A stretch of 64,000 nt of DNA from ZC4RG29 sp964521255 (GTDB taxonomy: Bacteria > Bacteroidota > Bacteroidia > Cytophagales > Cyclobacteriaceae): the NCBI GenBank assembly GCA_964521255.1, contig CAZFRM010000013.1, forward strand, positions 62,001 through 126,000, in the 5' to 3' direction. Below the pieces are notes generated by a model. It was given only the letters and a program-made list of their open reading frames with translations, searched no databases and had not been told where the DNA came from. How positions within the stretch are numbered: position 1 is the first letter of the stretch; each line of letters begins with the position of its first letter. Shown here piece by piece: positions 1 through 8,656 of this stretch. The position numbers were made by a program, and so were the translations under genes.

Positions 1-1083
1 ACCGGAAAAAGCAGCGACCTTTATGGCGTTAACAATACTCTCATTGGGAATAAAATACGGTGTGGTAATGTAAACTAGTTTCCGGGCCATGGTTATTGCC
101 GTGAGGTAGGAGAGCATGATGCTTTGTCGTGGAGAATCGGGACCGCTGGTTACGATTTGTACCAGGTCGTCACTAGGATCATCCAAAAGATTTTCGGGAA
201 AAAGCTCGTGACTCACACCGAGTTCCTGTCCTGAACAGAAATTCCAGTTGGAAAGGAAATGATATTGAAGTGTTAATGCAGCATATCCTTCTATTTTTAT
301 ATGCGTATCTCTCCAGTACTTATCATCTACTTTTCCATTGATGTACCGGTCGGCTATATTTAATCCCCCGATGAAACCTACTTTACCATCAATGATAACT
401 ACCTTTCGATGGTCACGGTAATTCAACCGGTTTGCAAAAACAATAAAGTGAACGCGGTAGAATGGAAATATCTCTACTCCATTCTCGCGAAATTCATCAA
501 CGAAATTGTCCCAAAGATCGTGGCTTCCGAAATCATCAAAGATAATTCGCACGGCAACTCCTTCTTTGGCTTTTTTGATAAGCAAATCTTTAACACGCGT
601 GCCTGTTTCATCTTCGTCAAAGATGTAGTATTCCAGATGAATAAAATTTTTAGCTTCTTCTATAGCTGCATATAGGGCGGGAAATTTCTCTTCGCCATTT
701 CGCAACAGGGTAACTTTGTTGCGCGTTAAGGGGGCCAGCGATTCACCGAGGTGAAGGTCTATCAACTCTTCATTTTTTATACTCAGCTCCGGATATTTAT
801 TCTTCAGTGCACGGGCATTCTGATGAATACGGTTTTCAACCTGGCGGAACAGCTTTACATTTTTAATAAGTTTTTTAGTGTATATTCTTCTTTTGCGATA
901 ATTCACGCCAATTAGGAAATAAAGCATCGAACCGCCGACTGGAAATAAAATAATGAGAAGCAAATAGGCGGCAGTCTTGGAGGGACTACGGGTATCGAGT
1001 ACCACGCGGATGGATGTGAATAACGCAATCAGAATTACAATGATCCAGATGATTATGCCCTGGCCTTCGAGTAAAAACCACAT
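1..1083 (-). CDS. cls: cardiolipin synthase, phospholipase D family (C-terminus cut off)
   Basis: The gene starts with ATG at 1083 and runs off the left window edge, so 361 codons are visible. Two N-terminal hydrophobic helices (about residues 8-24 and 38-60) are followed by a PLD-type domain with the first HKD signature, HRKVVIID, then the GFIGGLNIADRY block typical of cardiolipin synthases. These enzymes sit in the inner membrane and condense phosphatidylglycerol, or PG and PE, into cardiolipin. The second HKD motif should lie outside the window, so completeness cannot be judged. It is divergent from the dehydrogenase operon at 1198. The family call is firm; the substrate follows from family knowledge. 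Confidence 0.9.
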   Translation of the reverse strand, partial: MWFLLEGQGIIIWIIVILIALFTSIRVVLDTRSPSKTAAYLLLIILFPVGGSMLYFLIGVNYRKRRIYTKKLIKNVKLFRQVENRIHQNARALKNKYPELSIKNEELIDLHLGESLAPLTRNKVTLLRNGEEKFPALYAAIEEAKNFIHLEYYIFDEDETGTRVKDLLIKKAKEGVAVRIIFDDFGSHDLWDNFVDEFRENGVEIFPFYRVHFIVFANRLNYRDHRKVVIIDGKVGFIGGLNIADRYINGKVDDKYWRDTHIKIEGYAALTLQYHFLSNWNFCSGQELGVSHELFPENLLDDPSDDLVQIVTSGPDSPRQSIMLSYLTAITMARKLVYITTPYFIPNESIVNAIKVAAFSG

Positions 1084-1197
1084 GCATTCTAGTTACACAA
1101 AAAATACACTTTTAAAAAATGAGAGAATGAGTGGGTGAGTGAATAAATGAATATTGAATATAGGTTGAATAGGTAAGAGTATTTATATTTATAGGGT

Positions 1198-2232
1198 ATG
1201 AAAGCATTAGTTCTTGAGGAGTACAAAAAGTTTGTTTACAAGGATGTACCTGATCCTGTCATGAATGCTGACGAAGTATTGGTAAGGGTAAAGTCAGTAG
1301 GCATTTGTGGCAGCGATGTTCACGGCATGGACGGCAGCACCGGCCGAAGGATACCACCAATAATTATGGGCCACGAAGCCTCCGGAGTAATTGAGAAAGT
1401 TGGCTCTGGTGTAAAAGACTGGAAGGCTGGCGACCGTGTAACTTTCGACTCAACGATTTATTTACTGGATGATTGGTACACAAAACAAGGTCTGCCTAAT
1501 TTGAGTGATGGCCGTATGGTGCTGGGTGTGTCATGTAAAGAATTTAAGCGAAACGGAGCGTATGCCGAATTTGTAACAGTACCACAGCATATTCTTTATA
1601 AAATACCCGATAATGTCACCTTTACACAGGCAGCTATGGTAGAACCTGCAGCCGTAGCGTTACATGCCATTAACATTAGTTCGCTTAATGCCGGAGACAC
1701 AGCATTGGTGATTGGTGCTGGTATGGTGGGTATGTTTGTAATTCAACTCCTTAAAATAAAAGGATGTAAAAATGTAATAGCCATCGATCCCGAAATGGAC
1801 CGGCTTGATAAGGCAAAACGCCTGGGAGCAGATCACATTTTTACGCCAACTGATCCGCAGTTGAATAAAGAAGTCAATCAACTGACAGGAGGACGTGGAG
1901 TTGATGTTGTTTTTGAAGTGGTGGGCATAAGTGAAACGATAAAGATGGGAATAGATTTAATGCGAAAGGGAGGAACGATGACACTAATAGGAAATGTTTC
2001 ACCCAAAGTTGAGATGCCCTTGCAAGCCATTGTTTCAAGACAGTTGCGCATTCAGGGTTCGTGTGCCATCAATGGAGAGTATCCGGAAATACTTTCTTTA
2101 ATTTCTTCAGGTAAGTTGGATGTCAATGCCATCTTATCCGCGGAAGCGCCATTGAGTGAAGGCGTGAGTTGGTTTGACCGACTCTATAATAAAGAGAAAG
2201 GATTGATGAAAGTAATCCTTAAACCTTCATGA
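1198..2232 (+). CDS. zinc-type medium-chain alcohol/polyol dehydrogenase
   Basis: A 344-aa MDR-superfamily NAD(P)-dependent dehydrogenase of the sorbitol/threonine/galactitol-phosphate dehydrogenase type. Catalytic zinc ligands are visible: Cys37 in GICGSDVHG, His59-Glu60 in MGHEASG and Glu149 in VEPAAVALHA. A Rossmann glycine motif, VIGAGMVGMF, lies near residues 171-180. It is odd that the four structural-zinc cysteines normally found around residues 89-103 are replaced by Leu89, Asp92, Thr95 and Ser103 at the same spacing, so the structural zinc is probably absent. The stop overlaps the next gene's start (ATGA), so the pair is translationally coupled. The likely role is oxidation of a sugar or polyol; the substrate cannot be read from sequence. 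Confidence 0.88.
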   Translation: MKALVLEEYKKFVYKDVPDPVMNADEVLVRVKSVGICGSDVHGMDGSTGRRIPPIIMGHEASGVIEKVGSGVKDWKAGDRVTFDSTIYLLDDWYTKQGLPNLSDGRMVLGVSCKEFKRNGAYAEFVTVPQHILYKIPDNVTFTQAAMVEPAAVALHAINISSLNAGDTALVIGAGMVGMFVIQLLKIKGCKNVIAIDPEMDRLDKAKRLGADHIFTPTDPQLNKEVNQLTGGRGVDVVFEVVGISETIKMGIDLMRKGGTMTLIGNVSPKVEMPLQAIVSRQLRIQGSCAINGEYPEILSLISSGKLDVNAILSAEAPLSEGVSWFDRLYNKEKGLMKVILKPS

Positions 2233-3308
2233 GCGATATAAAAGTTGCCATTGTCGGATGTGGCAAGGCAGGCCATATGCATGCCAAATCATTATTTAAT
2301 ATTCCTGAATGTAAATTTGTCGCTGCACAAAGTCGTAACCCCGACAGGCGAGATGAGTTTTCGAAAGCGTATAAGATAAATGCCTACGCCGATGTTCATG
2401 AAATGGTGGTGAAAGAAAAAATAGACGTCGTTATCATATGCACACCTCATCCAAATCATATTGTCGCCATTGAAGCGATGGATGCGGGAGCTCACGCACT
2501 AATTGAAAAACCTCTTGCTTCGACCTTGAAAGATTGTGACGTTATAATTCAATCCGCTGAAAAGAATAAAAAGAAGTTAGGTGTTGTAAGTCAGCGAAGA
2601 TTTTATCCATCGTCTCAGCGGATGAAGAAAGCAATCGACGAAGGTAAAATCGGGAAACCGGTTTTAGGAACAGCAACAATGTTAGGTTGGCGCGATGAAG
2701 CGTATTATAAAAGTGATCCCTGGCGAGGAACCTGGGAAGGTGAAGGAGGAGGTGTATTGGTTAACCAGGCGCCCCATCCGCTTGATTTGTTTCAATGGTT
2801 CATGGGCGATGATATTGAAGAGCTTTATGGTGTGTGGAAAAATCTTAACCACCCTTATATTGAAGTAGATGACACGGCTTTGGCAATTGTTAAATTCAGG
2901 AATGGAGCAATCGGAAATATTCTTGTCAGCAATTCTCAAAAGCCGGGCATTTATGGTAAAATAAATATTCATGGCTCATCGGGTGCATCGGTGGGTGTGC
3001 AAACAGAAAGTGGAGCAATGTTTATAGCCGGTATGACTTCCGTTATTGCGCCACCTAAAAATGATTTATGGACGATACCCGGAGAAGAAAAATATTTAGC
3101 ACAATGGGAAGAAGAGGATGCTACGTTTTTTAAATCCATTGACCCTATTGAATACTATATTCGCCTGCAGAACAGGGATTTTATCATGGCCGTTAAAAAC
3201 AATACACAACCCATGGTGACCGGTAGGGAAGGAAGAAAAACAGTTGAAATATCTACGGCTATCTATCAATCTACTAAGACGAATGCTCCGGTGAAATGGC
3301 CGTTGTGA
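2229..3308 (+). CDS. Gfo/Idh/MocA family oxidoreductase
   Basis: A 359-aa cytosolic NAD(P)-dependent oxidoreductase. The N-terminal Rossmann fold shows VGCGKAGHMHAKS (residues 9-21) and the family's EKP motif with Lys94; the C-terminal alpha/beta substrate domain includes VNQAPHPLDLFQWF. The family acts on sugars, inositols and aminosugars (dehydrogenation, 1,5-anhydro or epimerising chemistry). The start overlaps the stop of the MDR dehydrogenase by 4 nt, so the two enzymes probably act in one sugar/cyclitol pathway. There is no signal peptide, so it is cytosolic. The exact substrate is unknown. Confidence 0.9.
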   Translation: MSDIKVAIVGCGKAGHMHAKSLFNIPECKFVAAQSRNPDRRDEFSKAYKINAYADVHEMVVKEKIDVVIICTPHPNHIVAIEAMDAGAHALIEKPLASTLKDCDVIIQSAEKNKKKLGVVSQRRFYPSSQRMKKAIDEGKIGKPVLGTATMLGWRDEAYYKSDPWRGTWEGEGGGVLVNQAPHPLDLFQWFMGDDIEELYGVWKNLNHPYIEVDDTALAIVKFRNGAIGNILVSNSQKPGIYGKINIHGSSGASVGVQTESGAMFIAGMTSVIAPPKNDLWTIPGEEKYLAQWEEEDATFFKSIDPIEYYIRLQNRDFIMAVKNNTQPMVTGREGRKTVEISTAIYQSTKTNAPVKWPL

Positions 3309-3364
3309 GGTACGAAGGAATATTTTAAACATTTGATACTCTTTTCCGAAAACGAATCTTTAAA

Positions 3365-3420
3365 GTCCCTCTCCTTTGCCTGTCCCGATTATTTCGGGGG
3401 AGAGGGATTTAGGGTGAGGC
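3365..3420. repeat. REP-like palindromic repeat with nested palindrome
   Basis: The left arm GTCCCTCTCC and right arm GAGAGGGATTTAG form the REP-like core, followed by GGTGAGGCC. A second small palindrome (CCTGTCCCGA...TTCGGGG) is inserted in the loop. The same core recurs at 16899-16953 with a different palindrome in a different place, and in a diverged form at 26401-26440. It lies in the 240-bp gap between converging genes and could act as a bidirectional terminator. Confidence 0.7.
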
Positions 3421-3548
3421 CAAATCATATTGAGTAAACTAATTTCGTGGCTTAGAGTTTTTGAATCAAATTAAAAGCGATGACCCATCCTCATCTCGAT
3501 TAAACTTCTGCTTTGCGTGTCGGGTAAACTTGCATTTCATAGAATGCA

Positions 3549-4244
3549 TTAGGGTGAGGCTAACACCTTATCCAACTTACTTTTAATTATTAAACTCCAA
3601 AGTTTATATCCCTGGTCATTTAAGTGCAGTTGATCAGTCATAAATAATTCACCCCTTGGTCTTCCGTCGGCGCCAATAAATTGGTGAGCCGTATCTATAA
3701 AGTAAAGTGATTTTTCTTTTGAGCAATAGTCCTTAATCAGACTATTCGCTTCACTTATCTTGTTCCATACTTTCCATCGCGAGTTGGTGGGTGTGATTTG
3801 AACAAAGAAGACAGGTTCATCTTTATATTTTTCCCTGATCTTTTTTACTACATATTGAAAGAGTGTAAGAACTTCCTGGGGGCTTTTATCATTATCGCTG
3901 CCGGTAATATCATTGGCAATAAATAACACGATGGCTTTGAATTGGTGTGGATAGATAATCCGCTCACAATAAACAGCGAAGTCGCTGAGTTTTGCACCTC
4001 CATAGCCTCGCGTGATCACCGGGTAAGGTTTCATATCTTCTTCAATAGTTGACCAAAGCCTGATACTGGAACTACCAGTAAACAAAATTGCGTTAGCGGG
4101 AACAGTTTCTAAAGAATCACGTCGTTCAAATTCTTTAATATCATTCTCCCAACTTAATACATCTGCGTCGTTTTCATACTTGCTTATCGGATTGCATGAC
4201 CAAAAAAACAATAGCACGAGGAGATAACTAAAAGCCGTTCGCAT
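3549..4244 (-). CDS. SGNH/GDSL-type hydrolase, lipoprotein
   Basis: A 231-aa protein starting at the ATG at 4244. The frame stays open upstream to 4409, but only this start gives a lipoprotein signal peptide (MRTAFSYLLVLLFFWSC, Cys17). SGNH blocks are visible: block I GSSSIR with the nucleophile Ser, block II RGYGGAKL, block III IANDIT with the Asn, and block V TDQLHLN with the Asp/His pair. This suggests a secreted, lipid-anchored esterase, acetylhydrolase or lipase. It is divergent from the ECF sigma gene. The last codons (Ala-Ser-Pro-stop) coincide with a REP-like GGTGAGGC sequence, so the C-terminus may have been altered by repeat insertion. The substrate is unknown. Confidence 0.85.
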   Translation of the reverse strand: MRTAFSYLLVLLFFWSCNPISKYENDADVLSWENDIKEFERRDSLETVPANAILFTGSSSIRLWSTIEEDMKPYPVITRGYGGAKLSDFAVYCERIIYPHQFKAIVLFIANDITGSDNDKSPQEVLTLFQYVVKKIREKYKDEPVFFVQITPTNSRWKVWNKISEANSLIKDYCSKEKSLYFIDTAHQFIGADGRPRGELFMTDQLHLNDQGYKLWSLIIKSKLDKVLASP

Positions 4245-4417
4245 ATAATTTCTTGAAATGAGTTTTGATTGAAGTAACTTTAGTTTAATCCGCTTTATTT
4301 TGATTTCGCCTCCTGCTTTACCTGACAAATTCTTTGGAGTGCGGTGCAAATTAAAATATAAGATGATAAGCAACCAAACCGGATAAACCTTTGTAATGCC
4401 AGTTAACAATCAGCCCA

Positions 4418-4981
4418 TTGAAAGATAAAGAAGACCAGATCAAAATTCTTTTGGCAGGCTGCAGAGAGATGCGCCGCGAAAGCCAAAAGCTGCTTTACCA
4501 GGAATTTTATTCCTATGGCATGAGCATTTGTCTGCGTTACGCTGATAATAGAGATGAAGCCGCTGAGATCTTAAATGATGGATTTATGAAAATTTTTCAA
4601 AACATAAAGAGGTTTGATCTGGCACGACCTTTTAAACCCTGGTTACGAAAAATCATGGTGAATACCTCTATTAATCATTATCATCAAAAACAACGGGCAC
4701 TGAAACTTGAAGAAATTGAAAATGCAAGACATCGTTCGGAGCAAGAGAGTATTTTGTCCGGCATTTCTTACCAGGAGATTATTATCATGTTGCAGAAGTT
4801 ACCTCCCGCTTACCGTACAGTCTTCAACCTTTATGTGATTGAAGGCTATAAGCATGAAGAAATTGCCAGCATGCTGGGGGTTTCTACCGGAACATCAAAA
4901 TCGAATCTGTTTAAAGCAAAAGAACACCTCAAACGAATATTAAATACTTTTTTTGTGACGGAGAATGTTAAGAATGGATGA
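4418..4981 (+). CDS. ECF-type RNA polymerase sigma-70 factor
   Basis: A 187-aa protein. Region 2 spans about residues 25-90 (CLRYADNRDEAAEILNDGFM, then FKPWLRKIMVNTSINHY) and region 4 about 118-172 (LQKLPPAYRTVFNLYVIEGY, then HEEIASMLGVSTGTSKSNLF). The only usable start in frame is TTG at 4418, because an in-frame stop lies at 4394. The reading frame overlaps the next gene, whose product has the expected position and membrane topology of an anti-sigma factor. It redirects RNA polymerase to a small regulon; the downstream barrel and CHRD genes are plausible targets by position only. Confidence 0.93.
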   Translation: MKDKEDQIKILLAGCREMRRESQKLLYQEFYSYGMSICLRYADNRDEAAEILNDGFMKIFQNIKRFDLARPFKPWLRKIMVNTSINHYHQKQRALKLEEIENARHRSEQESILSGISYQEIIIMLQKLPPAYRTVFNLYVIEGYKHEEIASMLGVSTGTSKSNLFKAKEHLKRILNTFFVTENVKNG

Positions 4982-6338
4982 CGATAGTATAGAGCGTTTT
5001 TTTAAAAAAGCCGATAGCAGTCGTTTCAATGCCGAATACGATGAAAACGACTGGAAGAACATGGAGCGCATGCTTGATGAAGAAGAGGATAATTTATCGC
5101 TTGCAAAGAACAAAAGGTTTACCTACAGCGCAATTGCCGCATCATTGCTGCTTTTACTCTGTGCCTCAGCTTATCTCTTCATAAGAAATAATCCCGACAG
5201 CGTTGTTGAACGTTCCGGTGATTTAAGTAAAGTCAATTCAGCAACTCCGTCTGTATCAAATAAAAATGATCCTGATTTGAACACAAAAGAAGTTCAAAAA
5301 TCAAGTGAACTTTCTGTTCAGCGTAAAGCGGATGAGGACTTGAAGAACGACAATAGTAGTATCTTGAATCAATCGCCCAAAGCAATTTCCATTGATACAA
5401 ACGAGCGCTTAACATCCGGTTCAAAAACAACTTCTAAAAAAAATTACAATAGCGGGGCAACCCAGAGTGAGTCGATTAGTGTAATGTCTGATAAGAATGA
5501 CTTGGCAACGGTGCACGTGGAAGAGAACATCGGAAGTGAAAAGATTGATGAAACGCTTGTCACTACTGATGAAGGAAATTCTGCGGCTGAAGGTGATCAT
5601 TTAAATGACACTAAACTATTGGAAACTAATAGTACAACTTCCGATGCGGTGGATATGAACGTAGGTGAGGAACTGACAAAGGAGGAAGGTACTGCTCTTG
5701 CTGATGATAAAATTGAAGAGAAGAAGAGCGCGATTCATAGCAAGTGGATGATTAGTTTAACAGTAGCGCCTGACTTTAGCCGCACAACTTCCAGTGATTA
5801 TGATTCGCCGGGAGATGCTTTCGGAGTTTTTGTTCATTACCAATTTATGAAACGATGGAGCGTTTCTACAGGATTCTTGAGAAGCAATAAAAAATACTGG
5901 ACATATGGTGATGAATATCAACCGCCGGCAGGTTATTGGAATAGAGCTACAAATGGTGTTGTTCCGGAGACGGTAGATGGAAATTGCCTGGTTTGGGAAG
6001 TTCCGATCGCGCTTGCATTCAATGTTATTGAAACAAAACGAAGCAGGGTGTTTGCTACAGCTGGTGTTTCAAGTTACTTCATGCGAAGTGAATACTATGA
6101 ATATACATTTGAAGATTCAAATCCCGGATCCGCTACCGGCTGGTCTACGGATGAACCTTCGTCCTATTGGTTTGGTATTGGTAGTCTGTCAGTTGGTTAC
6201 GATTATCGAGTTAGCCCGACACTTTCCTTTGGTGTGGAACCTTATTACAAGATTCCGTTCTGTGGAGTAGGTTGGGCTAATGTTGATCTGTACAGTACGG
6301 GAGTTTTGTTCAATGCACGTTACAGATTTTTGAAGTAA
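4974..6338 (+). CDS. membrane-anchored outer-membrane barrel-like protein in anti-sigma position
   Basis: A 454-aa protein. ATG 4974 is preferred because GGAG lies 10 nt upstream; ATG 4965 (three codons more) is possible. The N-terminal about 45 residues are acidic and hydrophilic, followed by one transmembrane helix (YSAIAASLLLLLCASAYLFI), a long Ser/Thr/Asp/Lys-rich linker (about 70-250), and a C-terminal domain of amphipathic aromatic-ended strands ending in Phe (RYRFLK), like small outer-membrane beta-barrels. The start overlaps the sigma gene by 8 nt, as for a cognate anti-sigma factor. The order soluble segment-TM-linker-barrel would join cytoplasm to outer membrane. The anti-sigma role is inference; no zinc-finger motif is seen. 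Confidence 0.65.
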   Translation: MDDDSIERFFKKADSSRFNAEYDENDWKNMERMLDEEEDNLSLAKNKRFTYSAIAASLLLLLCASAYLFIRNNPDSVVERSGDLSKVNSATPSVSNKNDPDLNTKEVQKSSELSVQRKADEDLKNDNSSILNQSPKAISIDTNERLTSGSKTTSKKNYNSGATQSESISVMSDKNDLATVHVEENIGSEKIDETLVTTDEGNSAAEGDHLNDTKLLETNSTTSDAVDMNVGEELTKEEGTALADDKIEEKKSAIHSKWMISLTVAPDFSRTTSSDYDSPGDAFGVFVHYQFMKRWSVSTGFLRSNKKYWTYGDEYQPPAGYWNRATNGVVPETVDGNCLVWEVPIALAFNVIETKRSRVFATAGVSSYFMRSEYYEYTFEDSNPGSATGWSTDEPSSYWFGIGSLSVGYDYRVSPTLSFGVEPYYKIPFCGVGWANVDLYSTGVLFNARYRFLK

Positions 6339-6455
6339 GAACATTTGCATCCCAATGTTCTGAAATAATTTACGCAAACGGATTTTTAAAAAATGAAGAG
6401 AGACTGAAAAGCAGTCTTAAGGTATGCTATTGTTAAATTTTAAAACCTTACGACA

Positions 6456-7667
6456 ATGAGAAAGAATGGAAAGTTCTTAGTGACGCTGATAATGATTTCA
6501 GCCAGTGCTGTTTATTTCAGCGCGTGTGACGATGACGATGATGACGGTCCTTCGCTTACAGGCGATAGCAAGGTTTATACTTTGAATTCGGTTTCCGATC
6601 CGACAATTAATGGAACGGTAACTTTTGCGAAGCGAACAGATAATGCGGTTTTAGTGACTATACAACTTTCCGGAACACAATCCGGATCAAGTCATCCGGC
6701 GCATATACATAATGACAATGCCGCCACCACGGGCTCCATTGCTGTTGACTTCGAATCGGTTGATGGTGCAACCGGAAGGAGTGAAACAATTATTGAACAG
6801 CTCAACAATGGAACACCAATCACATACGAAGAGCTGATTGCGTTTGACGGTTATGTCAATGTGCATTTGAGTGAAACGAACCTCTCTACATTGATAGCTC
6901 AGGGTGACATAGGACAGAATGCACTAACCGGAGATAGCAAAGTATATACGCTGGGTTCAGTTTCCAACCCCGCTATAAGTGGGTCGATAACTTTTGAAAA
7001 GCGTGAGAATGGGGAAGCGTTGGCAACTATTTTGTTAGAGGGCACTGAAGAAGGGGATGAACATCCGGCGCATATACACAACAACTCAGCTGCTCAGGGA
7101 GGAGGTATTACTATCGACTTTAATAATGTAGATGGTGGTACGGGTATGAGCAAGACTAACATTTCAGAGCGCAACGATAGCAATCCTATAACCTATGATG
7201 AACTCCTTCAGTTTAATGGTTATGTAAATGTTCACCTGAGTCCAACCGTACTTGGAACATTAATTGCTCAAGGTGATATTGGTCAGAATGAGTTAACGGG
7301 TGAAAGCGAGGAATATGTTTTGAATTCTGTATCTAATCCGGATATCAGTGGCACAGTAACTTTTGCTGAGCGTTTGAATGGTCAGACGCTGGTTACCATT
7401 GAACTTGTTGGAACAGAGGCTGGAGGTGATCATCCTGCACATATTCATAATAACAGTGCGGAACAGGGTGGACCAATTGCTATTGATTTGAGGAATGTAA
7501 ATGGTGCAACGGGCAGAAGTGTTACTAACGTAACCCAGACAAATGCTGAAGAAGCTATTACCTATGATCAATTGCTTACGTACAATGGATATGTAAATGT
7601 ACACCTCAGCGCTACAAACCTTTCAACTTTAATTGCGCAGGGAAACATAGGCGCTAATGCTGAATAA
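6456..7667 (+). CDS. lipoprotein with three CHRD domains
   Basis: A 403-aa protein with a lipoprotein signal peptide ending YFSAC and a run of Asp directly after the Cys, which resembles the Bacteroidota surface-export signal. Three tandem modules of about 123 aa start near residues 34, 157 and 280 with LTGDSKVYTL or close variants. Each contains HPAHIH(N), which may bind metal, and ends GYVNVHLS...LIAQGDIG, the CHRD (chordin-like) fold found in bacterial envelope proteins. The gene lies 117 bp downstream of the sigma/barrel pair, with a weak AGACTG/CAGTCT hairpin at 6401-6417 between. No enzymatic role can be assigned. Confidence 0.85.
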   Translation: MRKNGKFLVTLIMISASAVYFSACDDDDDDGPSLTGDSKVYTLNSVSDPTINGTVTFAKRTDNAVLVTIQLSGTQSGSSHPAHIHNDNAATTGSIAVDFESVDGATGRSETIIEQLNNGTPITYEELIAFDGYVNVHLSETNLSTLIAQGDIGQNALTGDSKVYTLGSVSNPAISGSITFEKRENGEALATILLEGTEEGDEHPAHIHNNSAAQGGGITIDFNNVDGGTGMSKTNISERNDSNPITYDELLQFNGYVNVHLSPTVLGTLIAQGDIGQNELTGESEEYVLNSVSNPDISGTVTFAERLNGQTLVTIELVGTEAGGDHPAHIHNNSAEQGGPIAIDLRNVNGATGRSVTNVTQTNAEEAITYDQLLTYNGYVNVHLSATNLSTLIAQGNIGANAE

Positions 7668-7797
7668 TTTTTTTAAATGAACTAAAGAAATGATGAGTGT
7701 TGTTTCAGGGTTGTTAGGATGGGCTGCTAGGATTAGCCCGATATAGGTTCTGGTCTCCGAGCAACTTTTGAAACAACCTCATCTAAATTTTTATGAT

Positions 7798-8589
7798 ATG
7801 AAGAGAAGAATTTTTTATCCCGTCGCTTGCTGTATAGCAGTATTTTTTATTCACGCATGTACCGACAGCAACATAGAGCCACCGGTGGATTGTTCCTCAG
7901 AAGGTCCTTCATTGGCACTAATAGAAGTTGGTGATGCTGATTGTAACCAACAAAATGGATTTATCACGGTGGCAGCAACAGGAGGTACAGGTACTTACCA
8001 ATTTAAACTGAATGAAGAACCCTTTCAGGACGGAGCAGAGTTTTCAGGACTTGGCGCCGGCACTTATTTGATTACTTTAAAAGATCAAAATACCTGTGAG
8101 CAAACAATGTCAGTAAATATTCTTAACAAAGACGGGGTAAATGTGTCTTTATCAGGTACCATAGCGGGGTGCAAGGAAAGTGATGGTAGCATAACAGCAG
8201 AACCAGAAGGGGGAGAAGCGCCCTTCCTGTACAAAATAGACGGTGGAAATTTTCAGGATGATAATGTCTTCAATAATCTTTCAGCAGGGGATCATACAAT
8301 TACTATTAAGGACAACACAGGGTGTGAGGCGAATCGATCAATCAAACTAATGTCGGGAATAAGTTTCACTCAGGATATACAACCAATTATTACAAATTCC
8401 TGTGCAATTAATAGCTGTCACAATGGAAATCAGTTTCCGGATTTCAGGCAGTTCAATAACATACAATCAAATGCAGCCAAGATTAAAGAGCTGACAGGCA
8501 ACGGAACTATGCCTGACGAAGGAACGCTTACGCAAAATCAAATTGATGCCATTGCATGTTGGGTTGATGATGGTGCACTGGCTAATTAA
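7798..8589 (+). CDS. lipoprotein with SprB-like repeats and C-terminal CX4CH cytochrome-type domain
   Basis: A 263-aa protein. ATG 7798 is chosen because it gives a lipoprotein signal (MKRRIFYPVACCIAVFFIHA, then Cys); an in-frame TTG lies 30 nt upstream. Two SprB-type repeats (about residues 35-105 and 110-185) carry GGTGTYQFKL...LSAGDHTITIKDN signatures. The C-terminus has FTQDIQPIITNSC, then a CX4CH site (CAINSCHNG) and a downstream Met-Pro (GTMPDEG), suggesting a c-type heme with Met ligand. It is paralogous to 21632-22444. Probable surface or periplasmic electron-transfer lipoprotein; the partner is unknown. Confidence 0.8.
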   Translation: MKRRIFYPVACCIAVFFIHACTDSNIEPPVDCSSEGPSLALIEVGDADCNQQNGFITVAATGGTGTYQFKLNEEPFQDGAEFSGLGAGTYLITLKDQNTCEQTMSVNILNKDGVNVSLSGTIAGCKESDGSITAEPEGGEAPFLYKIDGGNFQDDNVFNNLSAGDHTITIKDNTGCEANRSIKLMSGISFTQDIQPIITNSCAINSCHNGNQFPDFRQFNNIQSNAAKIKELTGNGTMPDEGTLTQNQIDAIACWVDDGALAN

Positions 8590-8656
8590 GTTAATAGTTA
8601 ATAGCATCTCTAAAAAACTGGTAACGATTAACTAAGTGATTTAATTAATTGAATAA

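Noticed and set aside
3549..4409. 286-aa version of the SGNH hydrolase
   Set aside because: The extra 55 N-terminal residues are basic and unlike a signal peptide; the ATG at 4244 gives a proper lipoprotein signal.
6401..6417. Terminator after the barrel gene (AGACTG/CAGTCT)
   Set aside because: Stem of only 6 bp with no T-run; too weak to call.
7725..7750. tRNA-like or riboswitch-like hairpin GGGCT...AGCCC
   Set aside because: Only a 5-bp stem with no cloverleaf arms or conserved aptamer sequence.
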